A DNA stretch of 7,739 nt, from NCBI GenBank assembly GCA_947175805.1, contig CAMWOF010000107.1:1-7739 (forward strand). The letters run 5' to 3'. The translations under genes were made by a program, and so were the position numbers. The notes beneath the pieces were generated by a model. It was not told where the DNA came from. It was given only the letters and a program-made list of their open reading frames with translations, and did no database searches. This document shows positions 1 to 5,913 of this stretch, one piece after another; within the stretch, counting starts at the first letter, position 1; every line of letters begins with the position of its first letter. This stretch comes from an uncultured Clostridiaceae bacterium (GTDB lineage: Bacteria; Bacillota; Clostridia; Lachnospirales; Lachnospiraceae).

Positions 1-139
1 TTACTAAGATTGTATAAAAGAATCCCCAGACGGCATTCCAGTTTCCGTCGTACAGGCTCATGCCCATTGCGGGAATCATAAATATGCCTTCTACCATAAG
101 AATTTGGGAAATCATCCGTCCTAACATTTTGTAATTCAT
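1..139 (-). CDS. trkH: TrkH family potassium uptake protein, N-terminal fragment (window edge)
   Basis: Only the first 46 codons are present; the gene runs off the left edge of the window. The translation begins MNYKMLGRMISQILMVEG and continues with IFMIPAMGMSLYDG, a hydrophobic first membrane segment. This matches the N-terminus of Firmicute TrkH/KtrB-type potassium channel subunits from memory of the family. The ATG at 139 follows AGGAGG (complement of 151-156) with an 11-nt spacer, and a closer AGGAAA also lies before the start. It sits 39 bp downstream of trkA, the usual partner, so the two are almost certainly co-transcribed. A small perfect hairpin (5-bp stem, GGATG/CATCC, 162-174) lies in the gap, too weak to act as a terminator. 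TrkH forms the membrane potassium channel that TrkA gates. Identity rests on a short fragment plus context. Confidence 0.82.
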   Translation of the reverse strand, partial: MNYKMLGRMISQILMVEGIFMIPAMGMSLYDGNWNAVWGFFYTILV

Positions 140-178
140 ATCTTTTCCTGCCTCCTATGTTGGATGCTACATCCTGTA

Positions 179-1540
179 TCAAGCTTCAAAAATGTCATTG
201 ATTTGATGAATCATGACATTCTGGCTGGAAACCACAATAATACGGTTTCCTCTGACAAATGTGGAATCACCGTTTGGAATGATGGTCTGCATGCCGTGCA
301 TTATGCAGGCAATCAGAACATTTTTACGGATTTTTAGCTGCTTTAAGGGCTCTCCGCAGTGCAGTGTCTGCTCATCCACAAAAAATTCCAACGCCTCCGC
401 CTGCCCGTCGGCAATGGCGTGTACTGTCAGGGCGGCGCCGGTTTTATTTTGCATGGCGCGCATATAGCGCACAATATTGTTACAGCAAAGCTCCTTCGGG
501 CAAACTACGCTGCCTAAGGGCAGGCTGTCCTGGATACTGCTGTTGTCTGTGTGGTCTACCTTAGTGATAATTTGCGGTACTTTACATTTTTGCCCGTAAA
601 TGGAGATAATCATATTCATTTCGTCTAAGCCGGTCATGCTGACCAATGCATCACAGGAGCCAATTCCCTCCTGATCTAAGACAAAGGTGCTGCTGGCGTC
701 CCCCTGAATCACATTTACCCCCGGAAGCTGGTTGGCCAGGTCAATGCAGCGTGCTCTGTTATTTTCAATAAGCTGTACGTTAACACCGCTTTTTTCTAAA
801 AGCTGCGCCAGGTAAAAGCTGACGCGTCCGCCGCCGCAGAGAAGCACATTTTTTGCTTTATGCTTCAGCAGGCCTAAATTACGGAGCAGTGTTGCCAGAT
901 TGTTTGCCGGTGCGGTAACAAAAAGCCTGTCACCGGATTGCAGCACAAAGTTACCGTCTGGGGTGACAACGGAGCCATTTCGGCTGACAGCGCAGACTAA
1001 AACCTTGCATTTGATGATGTCGCCCAAATTCATCAGTGAGACATTACAAAGCTTGCTTTCGTCATCTACTCGCAGCTCTACAATCTCCACCCTTCCCTTG
1101 GCAAAGGTGTCCCGCTTTACAAAGCCGGGGTATTTTAAGAGTCGGTCAATTTCAATTGCCGCCTGCCGCTCCGGGTTAACAGTCATGGAAAGACCGAAAA
1201 TGTCCCGCATTTCATACACCTGGTTACTGTATTCCGGGTTGCGGATACGGGCAATGGTGTGCAGCTCCGGGTTCATTTTGTGGGCTGTCATGCAGCTTAA
1301 TAGGTTAATTTCATCTAAGCCTGTCACAGCGATAAATAAATCTGCGTTTTTTATGTCTGCCTGGGCAAGCACGTCCATGGATGCACAGTTGCCCTCTAAA
1401 GCCATAACGTCAAAGCGCTCTACAATGATATCCAAAATGTGCTGTTTGATATCGATTACGGTCAGGTCATGTCCTTCAGCTAATAGCTTTTTTGTCAGGG
1501 TCATGCCTACTTTTCCTTCTCCTGCAATAATTATGTTCAC
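179..1540 (-). CDS. trkA: TrkA, nucleotide-binding regulatory subunit of Trk potassium uptake
   Basis: This 453-residue cytoplasmic protein has the full duplicated TrkA layout: RCK-N (about 1-125), RCK-C (about 145-225), RCK-N (about 230-350) and RCK-C (about 370-453). That is close to the 458 residues of E. coli TrkA. The first Rossmann fold has the glycine motif GEGKVG at 7-12 and an acidic residue ending strand 2 (VIDI, D30), typical of NAD(H) binding. The second has GGGRVS at 236-241, with serine in place of the third glycine, and E259 in LIENN. It is rich in cysteine, including a C-x4-CC cluster at 347-353. TrkA binds NAD(H)/ATP and gates the TrkH channel, whose gene begins 39 bp downstream. 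The start is GTG at 1540, preceded by GAGGTGAT at a proper distance; no in-frame ATG competes. The gene follows serS after 83 bp holding a strong hairpin, so its transcription may be partly uncoupled from the upstream genes. Confidence 0.95.
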   Translation of the reverse strand: MNIIIAGEGKVGMTLTKKLLAEGHDLTVIDIKQHILDIIVERFDVMALEGNCASMDVLAQADIKNADLFIAVTGLDEINLLSCMTAHKMNPELHTIARIRNPEYSNQVYEMRDIFGLSMTVNPERQAAIEIDRLLKYPGFVKRDTFAKGRVEIVELRVDDESKLCNVSLMNLGDIIKCKVLVCAVSRNGSVVTPDGNFVLQSGDRLFVTAPANNLATLLRNLGLLKHKAKNVLLCGGGRVSFYLAQLLEKSGVNVQLIENNRARCIDLANQLPGVNVIQGDASSTFVLDQEGIGSCDALVSMTGLDEMNMIISIYGQKCKVPQIITKVDHTDNSSIQDSLPLGSVVCPKELCCNNIVRYMRAMQNKTGAALTVHAIADGQAEALEFFVDEQTLHCGEPLKQLKIRKNVLIACIMHGMQTIIPNGDSTFVRGNRIIVVSSQNVMIHQINDIFEA

Positions 1541-1543
1541 GTT

Positions 1544-1551
1544 ATCACCTC
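1544..1551 (-). promoter_or_regulatory. Ribosome binding site fixing the GTG start of trkA
   Basis: Read on the minus strand this is GAGGTGAT, which pairs well with the 16S rRNA tail. The GAGG core ends 7 nt before the GTG at 1540. It supports GTG as the true start and excludes the need for a later methionine, which would remove the Rossmann glycine motif. Confidence 0.85.
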
Positions 1552-1558
1552 GTTATGA

Positions 1559-1603
1559 TGTCTGCAAATGCTATACTGTAAAGCAAAACTATCTGTGCAG
1601 ACA
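1559..1603 (-). promoter_or_regulatory. Candidate alternative pairing in the trkA leader
   Basis: TGTCTGCA at 1559-1566 is the exact reverse complement of TGCAGACA at 1596-1603. On the minus-strand transcript this makes an 8-bp helix that competes with the upper part of the 1580-1613 hairpin, because 1599-1603 belongs to its 5' arm. The downstream partner ends only 7 nt before the trkA ribosome site. The layout resembles mutually exclusive leader structures, but the 15-bp hairpin should be much the more stable and no ligand or protein site is recognised. Function is inferred only. Confidence 0.35.
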
Positions 1604-1613
1604 GTTTTGCTTT
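1580..1613 (-). terminator. Strong RNA hairpin after serS; possible terminator or attenuator
   Basis: The arms 1580-1590 and 1603-1613 are perfect 11-bp inverted repeats (AAAGCAAAACT). On the minus-strand RNA the stem continues through one G-U pair (1602/1591) and three more pairs to a 4-nt loop, giving 15 bp. On the plus strand the same position is an A/C mismatch, which suggests selection on the minus-strand RNA. It begins 11 nt after the serS stop codon. The tail after the stem is ACAGTAT rather than a run of U, so it is a weak intrinsic terminator by the usual rules. It could instead be an attenuator or a 3'-end stabiliser for the serS message. Confidence 0.5.
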
Positions 1614-1623
1614 TATATGCAGG

Positions 1624-2904
1624 CTATTTGATTTTGTCTATGCCGCCCATATAAGGCCTTAAGGCCTCTGGGATATTGACGGTTCCGTCAGCATTTAAGT
1701 TGTTTTCCAGAAATGCAATCAGCATACGCGGCGGCGCAACAACGGTATTGTTCAGAGTATGGGCAAAGTATTTGCTGCCGTCCTCCGCCTTAATGCGGAT
1801 TTTCAGGCGGCGCGCCTGTGCATCGCCCAGATTGGAGCAGCTTCCTACTTCAAAATACTTTTTTTGCCGCGGAGACCATGCCTCTACATCAATGGAGCGA
1901 ACCTTTAAGTCTGCCAGGTCACCGGAGCAGCACTCTAAGGTGCGCACTGGAATATCGAGTGTGCGGAATAAATCTACAGTATTCTGCCACAGCTTGTCAA
2001 ACCAAATCCGGCTGTCCTCCGGCTTACATACCACAATCATTTCCTGCTTTTCAAATTGGTGGATGCGGTATACGCCCCGCTCCTCAATGCCGTGGGCGCC
2101 CTTTTCCTTTCGGAAGCAAGGGGAGTAGCTGGTTAGCGTCTGAGGCAGCGTTGATTCATCTATTATTTTGTCAATAAATTTGCCAATCATGGAATGTTCA
2201 CTAGTGCCAATCAGATAGAGATCCTCTCCTTCAATCTTATACATCATGGCATCCATCTCGGCAAAGCTCATAACGCCTGTCACCACATTGCTGCGAATCA
2301 TAAACGGTGGCACACAGTAGGTAAAGCCCCGGTTTATCATGAAATCTCTGGCATAGGATATCACGGCGGAGTGCAGCCGGGCAATATCGCCCATCAGGTA
2401 GTAGAAGCCATTGCCCGCCACATCTCTGGCGGCATCCAAATCAATACCATTAAATTTCTCCATAATCTCCGTGTGGTAAGGAATTTCAAAATCGGGAACT
2501 ACAGGCTCGCCGAACTTCTCAACCTCCACGTTCTGGGTATCGTCCTTGCCAATCGGCACATTCGGGTCGATGATGTTAGGAATCATCATCATGATTTTGG
2601 TCACCTGTTCAGCAAGCTCCGGCTCTAGCTTGGACAGTTCGGCAAGACGGGCGGCATTGGCAGCCACCTTTGCCTTTATCTCTTCTGCCTCTTCCTTTTT
2701 GCCCTGTGCCATGAGGGCGCCGATTTGTTTGGATAGCGTGTTTTTTTCTGCCCTCAGGGAATCTGCCTCCTGCTTAATGGCGCGGCTTTTCGCATCTAAT
2801 TCAATGACCTCGTCCACCAAGGGCAGCTTATTCTCTTGAAATTTATTTTTTATATTCTGCTTTACCAGGTCAGGATTTTCTCTGACAAATTTAATATCTA
2901 ACAT
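1624..2904 (-). CDS. serS: Seryl-tRNA synthetase (class II), divergent motif variant
   Basis: The cytoplasmic enzyme charges tRNA-Ser with serine using ATP. At 426 residues it is the usual bacterial length (B. subtilis about 425). The N-terminal domain (about 1-105) is the long antiparallel coiled coil that contacts the tRNA. Motif 1 lies near 193-203 (GFTYCVPPFMI), motif 2 at 264-290 (FRKEKGAHG, then RIHQFEKQEM) and motif 3 near 388-401 (VVAPPRMLIAFLEN). The serine-recognition TxE is TSE at 234-236. The C-terminus IPEALRPYMGG is typical of the family. TSE, EKGAHGIEERG and APPR differ from the common bacterial TAE, EAGSxGRDTRG and AVGR, so this belongs to a divergent branch. I place the start at the ATG at 2904, behind a perfect AGGAGG; a reading 20 codons longer starts inside the end of argS without a ribosome site. 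argS lies 41 bp upstream. Confidence 0.96.
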   Translation of the reverse strand: MLDIKFVRENPDLVKQNIKNKFQENKLPLVDEVIELDAKSRAIKQEADSLRAEKNTLSKQIGALMAQGKKEEAEEIKAKVAANAARLAELSKLEPELAEQVTKIMMMIPNIIDPNVPIGKDDTQNVEVEKFGEPVVPDFEIPYHTEIMEKFNGIDLDAARDVAGNGFYYLMGDIARLHSAVISYARDFMINRGFTYCVPPFMIRSNVVTGVMSFAEMDAMMYKIEGEDLYLIGTSEHSMIGKFIDKIIDESTLPQTLTSYSPCFRKEKGAHGIEERGVYRIHQFEKQEMIVVCKPEDSRIWFDKLWQNTVDLFRTLDIPVRTLECCSGDLADLKVRSIDVEAWSPRQKKYFEVGSCSNLGDAQARRLKIRIKAEDGSKYFAHTLNNTVVAPPRMLIAFLENNLNADGTVNIPEALRPYMGGIDKIK

Positions 2905-2910
2905 GATTTT

Positions 2911-2916
2911 CCTCCT
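2911..2916 (-). promoter_or_regulatory. Ribosome binding site deciding the serS start
   Basis: The minus strand reads AGGAGG, followed by 6 nt and the ATG at 2904. This perfect Shine-Dalgarno fixes the start at MLDIKFVREN, the usual SerRS N-terminus, rather than the upstream in-frame methionine at 2964. Confidence 0.9.
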
Positions 2917-2917
2917 A

Positions 2918-2932
2918 ATATTGTATTGCCCC
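2918..2932 (-). repeat. Leader repeat copy before serS
   Basis: The minus strand reads GGGGCAATACAATAT. The same 15 bases occur at 5887-5901 before the kinase gene. Related forms lie before argS (GCAATACAC, 4690-4698 region) and in the carboxypeptidase promoter (GCAATATAATAT, 7469-7480). Here it fills the short argS-serS gap immediately upstream of the serS ribosome site. TACAAT inside it resembles a -10 box, but no -35 match is seen at 16-18 bp. Function unknown. Confidence 0.55.
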
Positions 2933-2945
2933 TCGCATTTTATAT

Positions 2946-4637
2946 TTACATTTGCTCCGGGCACTCGATGCCTAAAAGCTCCAATGCATCGCGAAGTATT
3001 CTGCCTGTGATATATACCAGAGTGACCCTGGCGGTTCTCAAAGAAGCATCCTCCACATTGATTCGATTGTCATTATAAAACTTATTGAACGCCTGTGCAA
3101 CTGCAATTGTATATCGTGCCACCATAGACGGCTCATATTTCTCGGCTGCTGCCAGAATAACCTCTGGGAAGCGGACAAGCTCTTTTAGAAGCTCCATGGA
3201 AGCACTGTCAGTAATCAGGCTGTAATCAATATCGGTATCCGGCTTAAAATCCGGAAGGGAGCGGAGAATACTGGCACATCGTACATAGGTATATTGCACA
3301 TAGGGGCCGGTTTCCCCGTCAAAGTTTAATACCTTGTCCCAGCGGAAGGAAACGTCCTTAATGCGCTGGTTGTAAAGGTCGTGAAACAGGATTGCGCCGA
3401 TTCCCACCTTCTTCGCAACCTCGTCCTTATCGGGAAGGTCGGGATTTTTTTGTTCAATGATTTCGCGAATCTTGGCAATGGCATCCGTTAGGATTTCCTC
3501 AGCATATATGATGTTGCCGTTTCTCGAGGAGAGCTTTGCCCCCTCTAAGCTGACCAGGCCGTAGGGAATGTGAACGAGCTGATCCTTTGCCCAGTCATTT
3601 CCTATAAGCTCAATTACCTTAAATACTTGTGCAAAATGCAGCTTTTGCTCCTGACCGGTAACATAAAGGCATTTGCTGAAATGGTAGGTGTTTTTTCTAT
3701 AGTAAATCGCGGCGAGGTCACGGGTGGCATAGATGGAGCTGCCGTCCTTTTTTGTAATCAGGCACGGCGCCATATCGTAGGCTTCCAAATCTACGATGTT
3801 TGCACCCTCGCTCTCGGTCAGCAGGTTTTTCTCCTTCAGGATATCTATGACTGCCTGTGTCTTGTCCCGGTAAAAGCTTTCGCCGGTGTAATGGTCAAAT
3901 TCCATACCCAGCAGCGCATAGGTGCGTTTGTACTCCACCAGACTGATATCCTTAAACCATTGCCAGATGCTTAAGGCCTCTTCATCCCCCTGCTCCATTT
4001 TCGCAAACCATGCTCTGGCGTCATCGTTCAGGCTGTCATCCTTCTCCGCCTCGGCATGAAATTTTACGTAGAGTTTCATCAGCTCGGCAATGCCGTCCTT
4101 TTCTACAGCCTTCTTGCTGCCCCAGGTCTTATAGGCAACAATGAGCTTGCCAAACTGTGTGCCCCAGTCGCCCAAATGGTTGATGCGTTCTACATGATAG
4201 CCCAGCTTGGAAAAGATTTTGTAGAGGGAATTGCCGATAATAGTGGTTCTCAAATGCCCTACATGAAAGTTTTTTGCCACGTTGGGAGAGGAATAGTCGA
4301 TACAGATTGTCTGTCCCTCGCCTATGTCAGAGTTGCCATAGCCGGGGCAAAGGGCAGTGTCCAGCATGGTTTTAACATAGATGCTTTTATTGATATAGAA
4401 ATTGAGATATGCGCCCTGTACGTCGATTTTCTCAAGAAAATCGACATCACCCAGCGCATCCTTAATATCCGCCGCAATCATCTGCGGCGCTTTTCTCATG
4501 GTCTTTGCCAGACGGAAACAGGGAAATGCAAAATCCCCCAGTTCCGGCTTAGGCGGAATCTCGATTAGAGTGTTAATTTCCTCAGCGGTGAGCCCTTCAA
4601 CATGGGCGGTTAACAGTTCAATAATTTTTGATTTCAT
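2946..4637 (-). CDS. argS: Arginyl-tRNA synthetase (class I)
   Basis: This 563-residue cytoplasmic enzyme charges tRNA-Arg with arginine and ATP. The N-terminal Add1-type tRNA-recognition domain occupies about 1-85 (IPPKPELGDFAFPCFRLAK). The class I signature is HVGH at 125-128 after SSPNVAKNF. NHLGDWGTQFGKL (about 153-165) and the KMSKS equivalent KLSSR at 368-372 (EGAKLSSRNGN) are also typical of ArgRS. The DALR anticodon-binding domain fills the C-terminus, from about TGPYVQYTYVR (443-453) to the family-typical end ALELLGIECPEQM. Length is normal. I chose the ATG at 4637 because it gives the usual N-terminus, but there is no good Shine-Dalgarno next to it. An in-frame TTG at 4649 would add four residues. 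The gene follows the kinase-like gene by 80 bp and precedes serS by 41 bp, so it is probably part of the same transcript. Confidence 0.96.
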   Translation of the reverse strand: MKSKIIELLTAHVEGLTAEEINTLIEIPPKPELGDFAFPCFRLAKTMRKAPQMIAADIKDALGDVDFLEKIDVQGAYLNFYINKSIYVKTMLDTALCPGYGNSDIGEGQTICIDYSSPNVAKNFHVGHLRTTIIGNSLYKIFSKLGYHVERINHLGDWGTQFGKLIVAYKTWGSKKAVEKDGIAELMKLYVKFHAEAEKDDSLNDDARAWFAKMEQGDEEALSIWQWFKDISLVEYKRTYALLGMEFDHYTGESFYRDKTQAVIDILKEKNLLTESEGANIVDLEAYDMAPCLITKKDGSSIYATRDLAAIYYRKNTYHFSKCLYVTGQEQKLHFAQVFKVIELIGNDWAKDQLVHIPYGLVSLEGAKLSSRNGNIIYAEEILTDAIAKIREIIEQKNPDLPDKDEVAKKVGIGAILFHDLYNQRIKDVSFRWDKVLNFDGETGPYVQYTYVRCASILRSLPDFKPDTDIDYSLITDSASMELLKELVRFPEVILAAAEKYEPSMVARYTIAVAQAFNKFYNDNRINVEDASLRTARVTLVYITGRILRDALELLGIECPEQM

Positions 4638-4649
4638 GTCTACTACCAA

Positions 4650-4682
4650 TCTGCAGGCGGGAAAACTGCCTGCGTCCTTCCT
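4650..4682 (-). promoter_or_regulatory. argS translation leader: displaced Shine-Dalgarno plus hairpin
   Basis: On the minus strand AGGAAGGA (4682-4675) is the only good ribosome-site match before argS, yet it is 37 nt from the ATG at 4637 and 25 nt from the TTG at 4649. Between them lies a perfect 6-bp stem, GCAGGC/GCCTGC (4653-4658 with 4668-4673), with a 9-nt loop. If this 21-nt hairpin folds, the Shine-Dalgarno is brought to about 4 nt from the TTG, or 16 nt from the ATG. Structure-bridged initiation is an inference; the sequence elements themselves are plain. Confidence 0.45.
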
Positions 4683-4691
4683 ATAATTTGT

Positions 4692-4711
4692 GTATTGCCT
4701 CCCCGCAATAC
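4692..4711 (-). repeat. Perfect inverted repeat in the argS leader
   Basis: GTATTGC (4692-4698) and GCAATAC (4705-4711) form a 7-bp perfect inverted repeat around a 6-nt spacer that reads GGGGAG on the minus strand. It starts 7 bp after the stop codon of the kinase-like gene. No U-tract follows, so it is not a normal terminator. Its GCAATAC arm matches the core of the leader repeat found before serS and the kinase gene, which suggests a related element, here with its inverted copy. Confidence 0.5.
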
Positions 4712-4717
4712 CCGTCT

Positions 4718-5860
4718 CTAATGTGTCATGGGCACCTGATTAACGGGAAATGAAAACCGCACGTTGGTGCCGCTGATTAAATCTCCTTGTATCTTAATTT
4801 TGCCATCCAGCAGATAGATAGCCTCATGCAGCCTGTGCAGACCGCTGTACCATTTGCTGGTGGAAAGATAATCGCTTTGGATTCCCACGCCGTTATCATT
4901 GATAAACACGTCAATCAGCCGGTTGCTGATAATGATTTTGGCCGTAACCTTGTTGGCATTGGAATGTTTAAATATATTTTCAAATATCTCCGTGAGCGCC
5001 TGCATAAAAGTTATCATAATAATCGGCGGGATGGAGATGTCCGGCTCCGGGCAGTCAATATCCGCTTCAATGACACATTCCGGGTGGTCGTCGCGGTATT
5101 TGGTGATGAAGTCATCTAAAGTCATCCAGATTGGCTGCTTCATGTCAATCGGATGCTGCAGACGGTTAATCAAATCGTCAATACACTCTAACATTTCATC
5201 GGTGTTGTTCTGAATCTCGGTCAGGGTTACCCGGCAGCGGTCTAAATCAGAGTTCAAAAGCCAGCCCAGCACTTCCTGCTTGTTCTGGTTGTTTAAAAGC
5301 GGATCCTTGATAAAGTGGGACAGCATATGAGCCATCTGCGTATTGTGGAATTCCTCCAGCATAAGGACATTATAGCCGTGGGGCGTTGTATCCTCCTCTG
5401 CTGCGTTATAGGCAAAGGCATCTTCCGTCTGGCCCTCATCCTTGTCTGTAATGACCTGCTCCATGGACAGCGTGCCGATGGCAGTGGCTGCCTTCCCCAA
5501 AAGCTCCAGCTTTTCCTGTATGGAGGAAAGCTCCTGCTCTAAGGTGGCAATGCGGGCTGCAAGCACCGCCTTTGCGCCGTAGAGGTCGTGGAGCTGTGTG
5601 TCAATGACGCGGCTCTTTTCATTCTCCGATGCAGGGTTTGGTGACAGCGGGGAGAAAATGCTCTTAGAGTCATTTGACTTAAAGGCATACAAACGCTTGG
5701 TTTTCTCCAATTCCTCAATCTTAACCTCAATCTCAAAGCTTTCGGTTTTTAAGCCCTGCAGGGACTCCAGCTTTGTGATGTAGACAGATTGGAAATAGGA
5801 CAGCATCTGTTCGTTGGACTGTTTGATAATATTCAGATTTTCTTTGGTTACATACTCCAT
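4718..5860 (-). CDS. DegS-like cytoplasmic histidine-kinase-type protein with degenerate H-box
   Basis: This 380-residue protein has no signal peptide or membrane segment. Two long predicted helices (about 15-60 and 85-130) with coiled-coil character are separated by a Ser/Pro/Asn-rich loop (about 61-82). A helical dimerisation-like region (about 165-236) comes next, then a GHKL ATPase domain (about 275-374). The ATPase signatures are N-box EIFENIFKHS (291-300, N295), G1 DNGVG (322-326) and a late SGTNVRFSFP (363-372). This order and length match B. subtilis DegS (385 residues). The phospho-acceptor motif H-D-x-x-x-Q is not recognisable: H172, H178 and H182 lie in the right region, without the following acidic residue. 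The GLxGMxER motif is GLHRLHEAI (340-348). No response regulator is present in the window. It may be a divergent kinase, or an ATP-binding sensor that no longer autophosphorylates. The preferred start is the ATG at 5860; an ATG at 5881 has its purine-rich site touching the codon. Confidence 0.75.
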   Translation of the reverse strand: MEYVTKENLNIIKQSNEQMLSYFQSVYITKLESLQGLKTESFEIEVKIEELEKTKRLYAFKSNDSKSIFSPLSPNPASENEKSRVIDTQLHDLYGAKAVLAARIATLEQELSSIQEKLELLGKAATAIGTLSMEQVITDKDEGQTEDAFAYNAAEEDTTPHGYNVLMLEEFHNTQMAHMLSHFIKDPLLNNQNKQEVLGWLLNSDLDRCRVTLTEIQNNTDEMLECIDDLINRLQHPIDMKQPIWMTLDDFITKYRDDHPECVIEADIDCPEPDISIPPIIMITFMQALTEIFENIFKHSNANKVTAKIIISNRLIDVFINDNGVGIQSDYLSTSKWYSGLHRLHEAIYLLDGKIKIQGDLISGTNVRFSFPVNQVPMTH

Positions 5861-5867
5861 ATTTGCG

Positions 5868-5872
5868 CCTCT
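5868..5872 (-). promoter_or_regulatory. Ribosome binding site deciding the start of the kinase-like gene
   Basis: AGAGG on the minus strand, within AAAGGTAGAGG, lies 7 nt before the ATG at 5860. The other in-frame ATG at 5881 has AGAGG directly abutting it with no spacer, so 5860 is favoured and the protein starts MEYVTKENLN. Confidence 0.65.
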
Positions 5873-5886
5873 ACCTTTCATCCTCT

Positions 5887-5901
5887 ATATTGTATTGCCC
5901 C
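5887..5901 (-). repeat. Leader repeat copy before the kinase-like gene
   Basis: The minus strand reads GGGGCAATACAATAT, identical over 15 bases to 2918-2932 before serS. It lies in the 53-bp gap after the carboxypeptidase stop codon. TACAAT could act as a -10 box with TTAGAG 17 bp upstream, but that -35 matches the consensus at only three positions, so promoter function is doubtful. Confidence 0.55.
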
Positions 5902-5913
5902 CTTGCTTCTCCT

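Noticed and set aside
900..1631. A 243-codon plus-strand open frame opposite trkA
   Set aside because: It is antisense to a strongly supported TrkA reading frame, has no ribosome site, and its translation is low-complexity and Ser/Thr-rich as expected from a complement shadow.
2905..2945. Internal promoter before serS using TACAAT as -10
   Set aside because: No hexamer resembling TTGACA lies at 16, 17 or 18 bp upstream.
2905..2964. Twenty-codon N-terminal extension of serS overlapping the end of argS
   Set aside because: No ribosome site precedes it, the residues match no SerRS, and a perfect AGGAGG marks the ATG at 2904.
4638..4717. T-box riboswitch controlling argS
   Set aside because: The gap is only 80 bp and lacks the conserved T-box sequence (TGGNACCGCG) and a terminator with a U-tract; the serS gap is shorter still.
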